Shown here one piece after another: positions 18,670 through 26,709 of a stretch of DNA of 64,000 nt. Every line of letters starts with the position of its first letter. Position 1 is the stretch's first letter. The DNA comes from Hymenobacter gelipurpurascens (GTDB lineage Bacteria; Bacteroidota; Bacteroidia; Cytophagales; Hymenobacteraceae): NCBI RefSeq assembly GCF_900187375.1, contig NZ_FYEW01000001.1, positions 620,001 through 684,000 on the forward strand. Reading direction: 5' to 3'. The notes under the pieces were generated by a model, which was not told the origin of the DNA, made no database searches, and saw only the letters and a program-made list of their open reading frames with translations. The position numbers and the translations under genes were made by a program.

Positions 18670-20604
18670 ATGGAAAACGAAACCGAAAAGATGAAATTCA
18701 GCGAGCTGACCCTCTCTGAAGAAATGCAGCGTGCCATTGCCGAAGTAGGCTACGAAGAAGCTTCGCCAATTCAGGCCGCTGGTATTCCCGTATTGCTGCA
18801 AGGCCGCGACGTAATCGGCCAGGCCCAGACCGGCACCGGCAAAACCGCCGCCTTCTCCATCCCCGCTATTGAGCGCATCGACACCGACTCGCGTGAAGTA
18901 CAGTGCCTCGTGCTGTGCCCCACTCGTGAGCTGGCGGTGCAGGTTTCCGGCGAAATCCAGAAGCTTGGCAAATACAAGCGTGGCTTGGCCGTAGTGCCAA
19001 TTTACGGTGGCTCTTCTTACGACCGGCAGTTCCGCGCCCTGGAGCGCGGTGTGCAGATCGTGATTGGTACGCCCGGCCGTGTGATGGACCACATTGAGCG
19101 TGGTACGCTGAAGCTGGAGCATTGCAAAATGATCATCCTCGATGAGGCGGACGAAATGCTGGACATGGGCTTCCGCGACGACATCGAGACGGTGTTGAAG
19201 AAGATGCCTGAAGAGCGCCAGACGGTATTCTTCTCGGCTACCATGAGCAAGCCGATCATGGACATGACCAAGCGCTACCAGAAAGATCCTCAGATCGTGA
19301 AGGTAAACCATCAGGAAATGACGGTTACCAACATCGAGCAGAGCTACTTCGAGGTGCGTGGTCCGCAGAAAAAGGACGTGCTGACGCGTCTCATCGACAT
19401 GTACAACATCAAGTCGGGCATCGTCTTCGCTAACACGAAGCGCATGGTGGACGAGATTGTGGGCGACCTGCAAGCCAAAGGCTACTTTGCCGAAGGCCTG
19501 CACGGCGACATGGGCCAGCAGCAGCGCCAGAACACGCTGGATAAATTTCGCAAAGGCACGCTGGAAATCCTCGTTGCTACCGACGTAGCCGCCCGCGGCA
19601 TCGACGTGGAGAACGTGGAAGTAGTAGTAAACTACGACCTGCCCGCCGACGAAGAATATTACGTACACCGCATCGGCCGCACCGGCCGCGCTGGTAAACT
19701 AGGTAAGGCCTTCACCTTCGTGAGCGGCCGCGACATTTACAAGCTGCGTGATATCATGCGCTTCACCAAAGCCACCATCAAGCAGGAGCGCGTGCCGTCC
19801 TTCGAAGATGTATCGGAGGTGAAAACGACGCTGATGCTGAACTCCATTAAGGAGGTGATTGTAAAGGGCAACCTCGACAAGTATATCGCTCGCGTACAGC
19901 GTCTTATCGATCAGGATCAGGAAGAGGCCGTAACGTCTTTGGACGTGGCTGCTGCTCTGCTGAAAATGACGATGAAAGAAGACAAGCGTGCTCAGGAAAG
20001 CCTCGATGCCAGCCGCACCCAAGGTGCTGCCCGCGCCGGCTTCACGCGCCTGTTCGTAACGATGGGCAAGAAGGATCGTCTGCATCCCCGCGACATCGTA
20101 GACCTGATTGCCGAAAACACCAGCCTCACCGCCGGTAAAGTAGGTGACATTGCTCTGTATGACAAGTTCAGCTTCGTTGAGATTCCGAACGAGTTCGTGG
20201 AGGAAGTTATCAGCCAGCTTGGCCGTAGCACCATCCAGGGCCGTCCGGTAGCGTTCAACATTGCAACTCCCCGCCAAGAAGGCGATGCCCAGCAGGAAGG
20301 CGGTGCCTTCGGTGGTGAGCGTCCGCGCCGTGGCCCAGGTGGCTTTGGTGGTGGTGAGCGTCGCGAAGGCGGCGGTAGCTACGGCGGCAACCGCGGTGGC
20401 GGCAGCTACGGTGGAAACCGTGGTGGCGGCTCCTACGGCGGTGGCGACCGTCGGGAAGGTGGCAGCAGCTACGGTGGTAACCGGGGTGGTGGCTCCTACG
20501 GCGGCAACCGCGGCGGTGGTAGCTACGGTGGCGGCAGCCGCGACGGTGGCAACCGCGGTGGCAGCAGCTACGGTGGTGGCTACAAAGGCAAGCGCGACGA
20601 ATAG
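18670..20604 (+). CDS. DEAD-box RNA helicase, DeaD/CsdA-like, with glycine-rich tail
   Basis: A 644-residue RNA helicase. All core motifs are present: Q motif region (PIQAAGIPVLLQG), [23 protein letters not shown], and [10 protein letters not shown]. Residues about 455-535 form a DbpA-type RNA-binding domain (VTMGKKDRLHPRDIVDLIA...). The last 100 residues are a glycine/arginine tail of repeated SYGGNRGGG units, which should be disordered and bind RNA. The family unwinds RNA in ribosome assembly and at low temperature. The first ATG at 18670 gives the usual N-terminus. It follows the cold-shock gene but has its own promoter and terminator. Confidence 0.92.
   Translation: MENETEKMKFSELTLSEEMQRAIAEVGYEEASPIQAAGIPVLLQGRDVIGQAQTGTGKTAAFSIPAIERIDTDSREVQCLVLCPTRELAVQVSGEIQKLGKYKRGLAVVPIYGGSSYDRQFRALERGVQIVIGTPGRVMDHIERGTLKLEHCKMIILDEADEMLDMGFRDDIETVLKKMPEERQTVFFSATMSKPIMDMTKRYQKDPQIVKVNHQEMTVTNIEQSYFEVRGPQKKDVLTRLIDMYNIKSGIVFANTKRMVDEIVGDLQAKGYFAEGLHGDMGQQQRQNTLDKFRKGTLEILVATDVAARGIDVENVEVVVNYDLPADEEYYVHRIGRTGRAGKLGKAFTFVSGRDIYKLRDIMRFTKATIKQERVPSFEDVSEVKTTLMLNSIKEVIVKGNLDKYIARVQRLIDQDQEEAVTSLDVAAALLKMTMKEDKRAQESLDASRTQGAARAGFTRLFVTMGKKDRLHPRDIVDLIAENTSLTAGKVGDIALYDKFSFVEIPNEFVEEVISQLGRSTIQGRPVAFNIATPRQEGDAQQEGGAFGGERPRRGPGGFGGGERREGGGSYGGNRGGGSYGGNRGGGSYGGGDRREGGSSYGGNRGGGSYGGNRGGGSYGGGSRDGGNRGGSSYGGGYKGKRDE
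20340..20596 (+). repeat. Tandem repeats encoding the SYGGNRGGG tail
   Basis: The helicase 3' end contains imperfect in-frame repeats of a 24-30 base unit encoding GGGSYGGNR, seven or so copies with synonymous drift. This is a coding repeat and could change copy number by slippage. It is not a CRISPR array: there are no unique spacers. Confidence 0.8.
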
Positions 20605-20644
20605 ACCTGCCCTTATGTGCTGAACGCACATGAGCTAACTACTT

Positions 20645-20688
20645 ACAAACAAAAGAGCCGCTTCCCAGGGAGCGGCTCTTTTGTTTGT
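20645..20688. terminator. Bidirectional terminator, 18-bp perfect stem
   Basis: The arm at 20645-20662 pairs perfectly with 20671-20688, loop of 8 bases. The stem is A-rich on the left and T-rich on the right, so it works for both the helicase (+) and the convergent four-helix-bundle gene (-). The last base is the first base of a TGGCCTAGGCCA palindrome (20688-20699). Confidence 0.88.
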
Positions 20689-20765
20689 GGCCTAGGCCAT
20701 TTAAGAAAGTTGGGTCGGTTCGAAAACAGGCTTTATTTCAGCCAGTCTTCGAACGACACCAGTAC

Positions 20766-21212
20766 TTATTTCGAGGCGTCGCGCAGGTTACGGATTTCGT
20801 CGTGGCCCTGCTTGATGCCAGCAGCTTGAGTTTCAATCAGGCTCTTCAGGCCGCCGGGCAAATCCTGCAGCTTCTGAGCCGTTTCATAGGCTTTCTTGGC
20901 GTAATCTTCACCACGCTCGCACTCAGCCAGAATACTATGACGATCTTTGCCGGTTACAATGCTTTTCAGGTTGATGAAAGCCCGGTGCACAGTACCTGTA
21001 ATAGAAGATTCTTCATCAGGATGCAGGTTCAGCTTGTGCATCTGATCTTCCAGCTCCGTGATATATTCGGAGCGCTGCGCTGCGTACTTCTTGAATACCT
21101 GTTTCAGATCGGCATCCTCGACGTCGGTCATGGCTTCGGTGTAGCCACGCTGGCCGTCTTTCAGAGTTTCGAGGAGTTCGTTCAGGCCGGCTTGAAGTGC
21201 TTTAGCTTCCAT
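20766..21212 (-). CDS. PA2169-type four-helix-bundle protein
   Basis: A 148-residue, charged, all-helical protein without signal peptide. The pattern LNELLETLKDGQRGYTEAMTDVEDADLKQVFKKYAAQRSEYITELEDQM and later ECERGEDYAKKAYETAQK matches the DUF2383/PA2169 four-helix-bundle family, a ferritin-like fold often linked to stress response. No iron-ligand set can be assigned with confidence. It is monocistronic, convergent with the helicase. Function is unknown beyond the fold. Confidence 0.82.
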   Translation of the reverse strand: MEAKALQAGLNELLETLKDGQRGYTEAMTDVEDADLKQVFKKYAAQRSEYITELEDQMHKLNLHPDEESSITGTVHRAFINLKSIVTGKDRHSILAECERGEDYAKKAYETAQKLQDLPGGLKSLIETQAAGIKQGHDEIRNLRDASK

Positions 21213-21564
21213 GAGGAGAGTAGTTTTGGTGTTTAGGAAAGAAAGATTGTGGTTTCCTTTACTGCCAAAGCTCCTCTAGGGTTGCGGGAGGGGAGGAGGT
21301 GAAATTGTGAAGTGGTGAGTATGTCGTCCGACAGGCCTAGAGGTGGCCTAGGCCTGTCTGTCATTGCGAGCGGAGCGAAGCAATCTTTCCTTTTCGATTG
21401 CACGAGCCGTTGATACACCACAAAGCCCTTCCCTCCACGGTGGCGGTAAGGGCTTTGTAGTTGGCTACCAGATGGCGCGCTCGGAAGGAAGGATTGCGTC
21501 GTCGTGCCTCCTCGCAATGACACGCATAGGCCTAGGCCACTCAAATGCCTACTTCACCACTTCG
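21213..21564. repeat. Intergenic region with nested REP-like inverted repeat
   Basis: A 352-base gap without a real gene. TGTCATTGCGAG (21359-21370) pairs with CTCGCAATGACA (21511-21522). Inside, GCAATCTTTCC (21380-21390) nearly matches the complement of GGAAGGATTGC (21487-21497), and CAAAGCCCTT (21421-21430) pairs with AAGGGCTTTG (21448-21457). The outer sequence (CATTGCGAGCGGAGCGAAG) is of a type repeated in many bacterial genomes, whose false translation reads DCFAPLAMT. TGGCCTAG-type motifs flank it on both sides (21344 and 21532). Confidence 0.75.
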
Positions 21565-22812
21565 CTAATTAACCTTCTCCGCCATAGCACGCCCAGCCAG
21601 ATAGCCCGTCGTCCAGGCGGCTTGGAAGTTGAAGCCGCCCGTGATGCCATCGATATCCAGCACTTCGCCGGCGAAGTGTAGGCCAGGAACTAGCCGGCTT
21701 TCCATGGTTTGCATATTGATTTCGCTGAGTACTATGCCGCCGCACGTTACAAATTCGTCTTTATAAGTGGTCTTGCCTCGGACGGGTAAGGAGGTGCGTA
21801 ACAGGCTCTCAATAAGGCGGTTTTGAAGCTTGACTGGCAGCTCGTTCCAGCGGGTTTCTGTCCCAATTCCGGCCTGCTCAGCGAGCGTGCGCCACAGTCG
21901 TTGGGGCAACCCGAAGAGGGGATTGTTCAGGACGCCTTTCTTGCCATGCTGCTCCCGAAATTCCAGAAGCCACTCCCGCAATGACTCCTCCGTATACTGC
22001 GGAATCCAGTTGATGAGGGCGGTGCTTTGGTACTGCAACTCGTGCAGCCTCCGGGCTCCCCAGGCCGAAAGTTTCAGGACGGCCGGGCCGCTCAGTCCCC
22101 AATGCGTAACAAGCACCGGGCCTTCGTATTCGAGTTTCTCGCCGGCCACCCGCACACGGGCCTGGGGCACGCTCACACCCGGCAGCTCCCGCAGCGGCGA
22201 GTTCGGGACGTTGAAGGTAAACAGGCTCGGCACGGGTTCCTGAATGGAGTGGCCTAGCTGCCGAAGCCACGCGTACTGGTCGGTTTTGGGGGCGCCTCCT
22301 GTGGCTATAAGCAGCCGCGAAACGACTAGCGTTTGGGCATGCGCGCCGCTTAAAGTAAGGCGTAGGCCACCGTCCGGCTGGGGCTCAATCTGCTCGGCGG
22401 TGGTATGCAGCCATATCTGCACTCCGGCGCGACTAGCTGCCTCCAACAAGCATTGCGCAATGGTTTCCGACGAATCGGTGGTGGGAAACATGCGGCCATC
22501 GGGCTCGGTCTTGAGCTGTACGCCCCGCCGCTCAAACCACCGCACCGTATCAGGGGCCCCAAACTGCTTGAAGGGTTCTTTGAGTTGCTTCTGACCCCGC
22601 GGATAATGCTGCACCAGTTGCGCAGGCGTATCGGCCGCGTGGGTTACGTTGCAACGGCCTCCGCCCGAAATCCGGACTTTACTCAACAGCTTACCGGTTT
22701 TTTCAATCAGTAGAACGTTAAGGTCGGGGTTGGCTTCTGCACAGGCAATAGCCCCGAAAAAACCTGCCGCACCTCCGCCCAAAACGGCTACCGTCTTCTT
22801 TTCTGCATTCAC
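21565..22812 (-). CDS. FAD-dependent oxidoreductase, HI0933/BaiN-like family
   Basis: A flavoprotein of about 415 residues. The N-terminus has the dinucleotide-binding motif VAVLGGGAAGFFGAIACAE, then KVRISGGGRCNVTH, typical of the HI0933/YhiN/BaiN family; the C-terminus has the second FAD contact (GLHFAGEVLDIDGITGGFNFQAAWTTGYLAG). The natural substrate is unclear; relatives are named aminoacetone oxidase-like. I take GTG at 22812 as the start because a -7 element (TACCTTTG at 22817-22824) sits only 4 bases upstream, implying a leaderless message; the ATG at 22860 would add 16 residues upstream of that promoter. Confidence 0.85.
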   Translation of the reverse strand: MNAEKKTVAVLGGGAAGFFGAIACAEANPDLNVLLIEKTGKLLSKVRISGGGRCNVTHAADTPAQLVQHYPRGQKQLKEPFKQFGAPDTVRWFERRGVQLKTEPDGRMFPTTDSSETIAQCLLEAASRAGVQIWLHTTAEQIEPQPDGGLRLTLSGAHAQTLVVSRLLIATGGAPKTDQYAWLRQLGHSIQEPVPSLFTFNVPNSPLRELPGVSVPQARVRVAGEKLEYEGPVLVTHWGLSGPAVLKLSAWGARRLHELQYQSTALINWIPQYTEESLREWLLEFREQHGKKGVLNNPLFGLPQRLWRTLAEQAGIGTETRWNELPVKLQNRLIESLLRTSLPVRGKTTYKDEFVTCGGIVLSEINMQTMESRLVPGLHFAGEVLDIDGITGGFNFQAAWTTGYLAGRAMAEKVN

Positions 22813-22816
22813 AAAG

Positions 22817-22824
22817 CAAAGGTA
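22817..22824 (-). promoter_or_regulatory. Promoter -7 element 4 bases before a GTG start
   Basis: TACCTTTG on the minus strand, perfect to TAnnTTTG, followed by four bases and then GTG. Transcription would begin at or next to the start codon. Confidence 0.55.
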
Positions 22825-22894
22825 ACGCTCCGCAACTCGACTTGCAGCCTCCCGACGCATTTAGAAACCCACGAAACCGTTGGCCCCAAGTGGC

Positions 22895-23743
22895 CTAGGC
22901 CAGGGCCGCCAGCACATCATCGTGCCGGAAGGTATAGCCCGTAATGCTCCGAACCAGCGTACTGTCAATGATTTTACCACCGGCTGACTCGGAGAGAAAG
23001 GTAGGAGGCTCCAACCCCAGCCGGCTGGCCGCAAGCGGGTAAAACTCCCGGCGAGTGGGGTGGTTTGCGGCGCAGGCGTTAAAGGTGTGGCCCCAACTGT
23101 TCTCGGCAATAATATGCTGGAGCAGGCCTACGCAGTCATCGAGGTGAATAAGGTTTACGGGTGCGTCGCCCTGGGGCAAATCGTGGCGGCCAGCCAGGAA
23201 CCGGCCAGCAGAGCGGCCAGGGCCCAGTAGGCCACCCAGGCGCACCACGGTATGGGCCGGGCCCAAGAACAAAGCTTCAGCCCGCAGCATAGGAGTAGTG
23301 GCATTGGCAGAAGCTTGCGCATCTGCTTCGTGCATAATGCGCGGCTCATCAGGGTAGACACCGGTAGAGCTGACGTGCAGAATGTGGCGCACGCCCGCAA
23401 GCGAGGCAGCATGTACTACCAACTCCAGCAGAGCCGGATAAGCTTCGGCGGAACCGGCTGCACGTGAAGGAGGAATATTGAGCACCAAAACTTCGACATC
23501 GTGTAGTAACACACGCAGTGTATCGGCATCAATAGAGGAAAGCCGGGGACTCAGGCGCAGTAGAAACGGCCGAATGCCTGCGTCGCGCAGGGTGAGAAGC
23601 TGGCCAGGCGTGGTGGTAGACCCGTTCACCGGATACCCCGCTTTGACCAAGGCGCGCGCCAACGGCAGGCCTAGCCACCCGCAGCCAAGCACGGCAATGG
23701 TGGGTAATGAGGCAGGCGGGGAATAGGCAGGGGTTTGGGACAT
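22895..23743 (-). CDS. NAD-dependent epimerase/dehydratase-like protein (YeeZ type)
   Basis: A 282-residue extended SDR-like protein. The nucleotide-binding motif is VLGCGWLGLPLARALVKAGY (about 18-37), followed by HVSSTGVYPD (the Ser/Tyr region of SDR enzymes) and VRLGGLLGPGR. This combination resembles the YeeZ-type NAD(P)-binding proteins found next to folate or histidine genes in some bacteria. Substrate is unknown. The start at 23743 (MSQTPAYSPPASLPTIAVLG) fits better than the ATG at 23785. The stop codon lies within the palindrome TGGCCTAGGCCA at 22891-22902. Confidence 0.82.
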   Translation of the reverse strand: MSQTPAYSPPASLPTIAVLGCGWLGLPLARALVKAGYPVNGSTTTPGQLLTLRDAGIRPFLLRLSPRLSSIDADTLRVLLHDVEVLVLNIPPSRAAGSAEAYPALLELVVHAASLAGVRHILHVSSTGVYPDEPRIMHEADAQASANATTPMLRAEALFLGPAHTVVRLGGLLGPGRSAGRFLAGRHDLPQGDAPVNLIHLDDCVGLLQHIIAENSWGHTFNACAANHPTRREFYPLAASRLGLEPPTFLSESAGGKIIDSTLVRSITGYTFRHDDVLAALA

Positions 23744-23808
23744 GGACGGGTAAAGGTGGCAAAAAATCTTACTTTGGCAACCCAAACCCGAAAGAATATA
23801 GAAAACAC

Positions 23809-23816
23809 TATTTTTG
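23809..23816 (+). promoter_or_regulatory. Promoter -7 element
   Basis: TATTTTTG, a match to TAnnTTTG, 20 bases before the GTG start of the gene at 23837. Confidence 0.5.
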
Positions 23817-23836
23817 AGGTCTAATAGGAATGCTGC

Positions 23837-24238
23837 GTGCCTGATCTGCCATCAACTTACCGTTTATATCCTGACCAGCCCGATGATTTTGAGGCCCGTA
23901 TCCGCATTCTCACTAACGAGGAAGGTGGTCGGTATATGTGGACCTATAACGGAATTCGTTGGGATTTTAGGTATGCTTTCGACCCTAAGAAGCTAACCTA
24001 TTGGATGCTTTACCCAGATTTTTATGATGCCGAGGGCAACTCCTATCCTCCTGGTCATCCGTTGCCAACAGGGGAGTGGCTCTATGCCAGAATGTATCAT
24101 TTTGGTATCCAGGAAGGACGCAGGTCTCACCAGGAGCAAGTGCGCCCTGGCACTGGTTTCTACTGTGTTGAGGGCTCCAGAATCGTCGCCGAAGGCACTG
24201 TTACCCGAATAACTGGTTTATTTGAGGAGCGGCAGTAG
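23837..24238 (+). CDS. Hypothetical protein with EF-Tu domain 3-like barrel
   Basis: A 133-residue soluble protein starting at GTG. The C-terminal part (LPTGEWLYARMYHFGIQEGRRSHQEQVRPGTGFYCVEGSRIVAEGTVTRI) has the pattern of the EF-Tu C-terminal beta-barrel domain (final GxxVAEGxVT motif) as found in small standalone proteins. The N-terminal part (YRLYPDQPDDFEARIRILTNEEGGRYMWTYNGIRWDFRYAF) fits a strand-rich start of the same fold. No ATG is available in frame. Function is unknown; the fold call is from memory of similar proteins. Confidence 0.6.
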   Translation: MPDLPSTYRLYPDQPDDFEARIRILTNEEGGRYMWTYNGIRWDFRYAFDPKKLTYWMLYPDFYDAEGNSYPPGHPLPTGEWLYARMYHFGIQEGRRSHQEQVRPGTGFYCVEGSRIVAEGTVTRITGLFEERQ

Positions 24239-24252
24239 CCGCTGCCTTTTTT
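24231..24252 (+). terminator. Short rho-independent terminator
   Basis: GGCAG (24231-24235) pairs with CTGCC (24242-24246), followed by six T. It overlaps the stop codon of the EF-Tu-like gene. Confidence 0.55.
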
Positions 24253-24282
24253 GTGTTTCTCAACTTTCCCACCGACCCCACT

Positions 24283-25164
24283 ATGTCTTCCAGCCATCCT
24301 TACGCCCAACCCATGCTTCGCGATAATGCCCTGCAGGGCAAAACCATCGTCGTGACGGGCGGCGGCACTGGCCTAGGCCGCGCCATGACCACCTATTTCC
24401 TGCAGCTGGGCGCCAACGTTGTCATCAGCTCCCGCAAGCTGGATGTGCTGGAAAAAACGGCCGAAGAACTGCGCGAACAGACCCAGAATGCCAATGTGCT
24501 GGCCGTGCAGTGCGATGTGCGCAAGTACGAGGAGGTGGAAGCGCTACTCCAAAAAACCATCGATACGTTTGGCGGGGTAGATGTGCTCCTGAACAATGCC
24601 GCCGGCAACTTCATCAGTCCCACGGAGCGCCTGAGCCATAAGGCGTTTGATGTGATTGTGGACATTGTACTGCGCGGCTCCTACAACTGCACCCTGGCTT
24701 TTGGCAAGCGCTGGATTGCGGACAAGAAACCCGGCACCATTCTCAATATTGTAACCACCTATGCATCCGTAGGGTCGGCGTACGTGGTGCCTTCAGCGGC
24801 AGCTAAAGCGGGTGTGCTGGCCATGACGCGCTCTTTGGCTGTGGAGTGGGCCAAGTACGGCATCCGGTCCAACGCCATAGCGCCCGGTCCATTCCCGACG
24901 GAGGGTGCCTGGAGCCGTCTGTTCCCCGAGCCTCTGGCCTCGAAGCTGGATCCAGCTGCCAGCGTGCCCCTCAAGCGAGTGGGCGAACATCAGGAGCTCG
25001 CCAACTTGGCAGCTTATATGGTGTCGGACTTCTCCGCTTACATGAACGGTGAAGTAGTGACGCTCGATGGTGGCGAGTGGCTCAACGGGGCCGGCGAGTT
25101 TAACAAGCTCGAAGCCATTCCGGCCCCCATGTGGGACCAGATTGAAAAGACGATGCGCCGTTAA
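24283..25164 (+). CDS. SDR oxidoreductase, 2,4-dienoyl-CoA reductase-like
   Basis: A 293-residue classical short-chain dehydrogenase. The cofactor motif is TGGGTGLGRAM (TGxxxGxG), NNAAG is present, and the substrate region GNFISPTERLSHKAFDVIVDIVLRGSYNCT is typical of mitochondrial/bacterial 2,4-dienoyl-CoA reductases, which remove double bonds at even positions in unsaturated fatty acid oxidation using NADPH. In place of the usual YxxxK the sequence has SAYVVPSAAAKAG, as in that subgroup where Tyr is replaced. The ATG at 24283 is chosen over 24253. Cytoplasmic, monocistronic. Confidence 0.88.
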   Translation: MSSSHPYAQPMLRDNALQGKTIVVTGGGTGLGRAMTTYFLQLGANVVISSRKLDVLEKTAEELREQTQNANVLAVQCDVRKYEEVEALLQKTIDTFGGVDVLLNNAAGNFISPTERLSHKAFDVIVDIVLRGSYNCTLAFGKRWIADKKPGTILNIVTTYASVGSAYVVPSAAAKAGVLAMTRSLAVEWAKYGIRSNAIAPGPFPTEGAWSRLFPEPLASKLDPAASVPLKRVGEHQELANLAAYMVSDFSAYMNGEVVTLDGGEWLNGAGEFNKLEAIPAPMWDQIEKTMRR

Positions 25165-25222
25165 CAGTACTAAATACATACCCACTGAGTGGCCTAGCAC
25201 CATAGTTAGGCTGCCCAGAAAG

Positions 25223-25270
25223 CGCTCATAAAAAAAGCCGCCCATCAGTGGGCGGCTTTTTTTATGAGCG
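25223..25270. terminator. Bidirectional terminator, 22-bp perfect stem
   Basis: The arm at 25223-25244 pairs perfectly with 25249-25270, loop TCAG. It has seven A on one side and seven T on the other, so it serves both the SDR gene (+) and the convergent DUF1571 gene (-). Confidence 0.92.
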
Positions 25271-25286
25271 TAAGAAAATACCCGTT

Positions 25287-26147
25287 CTAGAACTTATAGC
25301 CCTTGAAATCCTTGGTGAACTCAGCGGCGGGTATAGGCTGATTGGCCACGATATCGGAGAATTCAAACTTCTCAAATAGCCCTTTATCATCGTGCACCTG
25401 CACCACGAGGGGCAGCATGAGTTTCTGGTCTATGCACATCACAATCCGACGGCCATATGCGTTGGGCACCTGCAGCGTGCGGCCGGCTGGCACCGTAGCC
25501 CCCGCTGATAAATCATTGCGCTCCAGAATACGGTACTCGCCGCAGCCAAATTTGTCGGAAATGGCGGTAACGGTTTCGGGCTTGGTGGTTTTGTAGGCCA
25601 CATACCGGAACTGCGGATAGGACGCGCGTAAAATGTAGGCGGGTCTGCCGGCAATGGTGGTGTCGCCGCTGTAGCGGAACGTCTTTTCGAAGGTGTGGTC
25701 GAGGCGCTGGCTGGAGCCGTGTAGCATTTCGGCAATGGTGCCGTAGCCGGCATCTAAGGCGCTATGATGCTGGCTTTTGCGCATAAGAGCGCCCAGCGGA
25801 TCGAGGTTGAGCGTGACGTAAGGGAAGCTGTTGGGGTACACCCACGCATCGCCGTTATTTTGGCCCGTCACCCAGAGCACTTCTACTCCCTTTTGGTTGC
25901 GCAAATACACCTTATAAGGAGAGAAGGCCATTTTCATTTGGGTGTGTGCCTTCTGATAGGAGCCCTCGATGCGTTCCTGCGCCCGCACGGTGCAGCGCAG
26001 CGTTTTGAGGTTGGTAATGGCCGTACTTAAGCGGGAAATAACCTGGTCGGTGGAGAGTTTTTCGCTCGGCGCTAAGGCGGCCGCAGATGTGGCGACTGTG
26101 GCTGCTGCAAGGGCTGCAACGGCGGAGAGTCGGAAAATAGAAATCAT
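25287..26147 (-). CDS. Exported DUF1571 protein
   Basis: A 286-residue protein with a signal peptide (MISIFRLSAVAALAAATVATSAAALA). The body (LRCTVRAQERIEGSYQKAHTQMKMAFSPYKVYLRNQKGVEVLWVTGQNNGDAWVYPN) fits the DUF1571 family, which resembles the LolA/LolB half-barrel fold, and ends with FEFSDIVANQPIPAAEFTKDF. Such periplasmic proteins may carry lipid-like ligands. Start at 26147 is set by the signal peptide; an upstream in-frame ATG at 26273 gives no better leader. It may be co-transcribed with the small gene at 26310-26609, with 162 bases between. Confidence 0.78.
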   Translation of the reverse strand: MISIFRLSAVAALAAATVATSAAALAPSEKLSTDQVISRLSTAITNLKTLRCTVRAQERIEGSYQKAHTQMKMAFSPYKVYLRNQKGVEVLWVTGQNNGDAWVYPNSFPYVTLNLDPLGALMRKSQHHSALDAGYGTIAEMLHGSSQRLDHTFEKTFRYSGDTTIAGRPAYILRASYPQFRYVAYKTTKPETVTAISDKFGCGEYRILERNDLSAGATVPAGRTLQVPNAYGRRIVMCIDQKLMLPLVVQVHDDKGLFEKFEFSDIVANQPIPAAEFTKDFKGYKF

Positions 26148-26309
26148 ACAGGAACTAGCAGCTAAACAGGGATGTGGGAAGGGCATACAATATGCACAAA
26201 CCGAGCCGAAGAGATGGTAAAGTGAAATGGTAAAAGGTTGATTCTGGCGTTCAGACTGCGCAGCTTGCGCCAATTGCGCTGTCTAGGCCACTCAAACATC
26301 AGGCTTCAC

Positions 26310-26609
26310 CTAGTTGAGGCTGATACGAGGAAAGCGACCGGAAGTACTGTCGTAGATGAAGAGCTCGTCAATTTCAACCTCGCGCAAAAAATGATAAAGC
26401 GGAAACTGTTCTATTATTGACTTTATAGCCGCCGTGTGCTGCCCGTTCATAGTAACCCAGCCGCGGCTACGGTCGGCGCTGATGGCGTTGGCCTCTATGA
26501 TGCTGTCCTCGATGAGCCGGTTGATGAAGGCACGGTGGCGAGGAATAAGAACGATAAAGTCCTCATCGAAGGCATCGGGCAAACGAAAACTGACAACAAA
26601 CCGGGCCAT
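26310..26609 (-). CDS. Small conserved-looking protein of unknown function
   Basis: A 99-residue soluble protein starting MARFVVSFRLPDAFDEDFIVLIPRHRAFINRLI and ending FPLYHFLREVEIDELFIYD. The layout (beta strand, helix with HRAFINRL, strand ISADRSRGWVTM, helix, FPL, strand) is that of a dimeric alpha-beta barrel such as YciI or muconolactone isomerase, a call I make from pattern only. The ATG at 26609 is preferred because the frame upstream to 26954 runs antisense through the glycosyltransferase. Function unknown. Confidence 0.72.
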   Translation of the reverse strand: MARFVVSFRLPDAFDEDFIVLIPRHRAFINRLIEDSIIEANAISADRSRGWVTMNGQHTAAIKSIIEQFPLYHFLREVEIDELFIYDSTSGRFPRISLN

Positions 26610-26709
26610 GAAAAAAACAACTAATACGGCCTTAACGCCTCCAGAGCGCGAAAGTTGACTTCTGAGTGGCCTACCGCAACTTTTTTCGGGCTGGGAGAGA
26701 ATACGGGCT

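Noticed and set aside
20340..20596. Regular repeats that might suggest a CRISPR array
   Set aside because: They are in-frame coding repeats of SYGGNRGGG with no unique spacers and no cas genes nearby.
18538..20631. Long minus-strand frames (376 and 310 codons) opposite the DeaD-type helicase gene
   Set aside because: They mirror the codon use of the helicase gene and contain repeat-derived Ala/Thr/Val runs opposite the glycine tail; no family features.
20690..20760. Possible tRNA T-loop like sequence GGTTCGAAAAC
   Set aside because: No acceptor stem or anticodon arm can be folded around it; no tRNA was found in the window.
21233..21544. A 103-codon frame across the REP-like element
   Set aside because: Its protein contains DCFAPLAMT, the usual false translation of this class of intergenic repeat.
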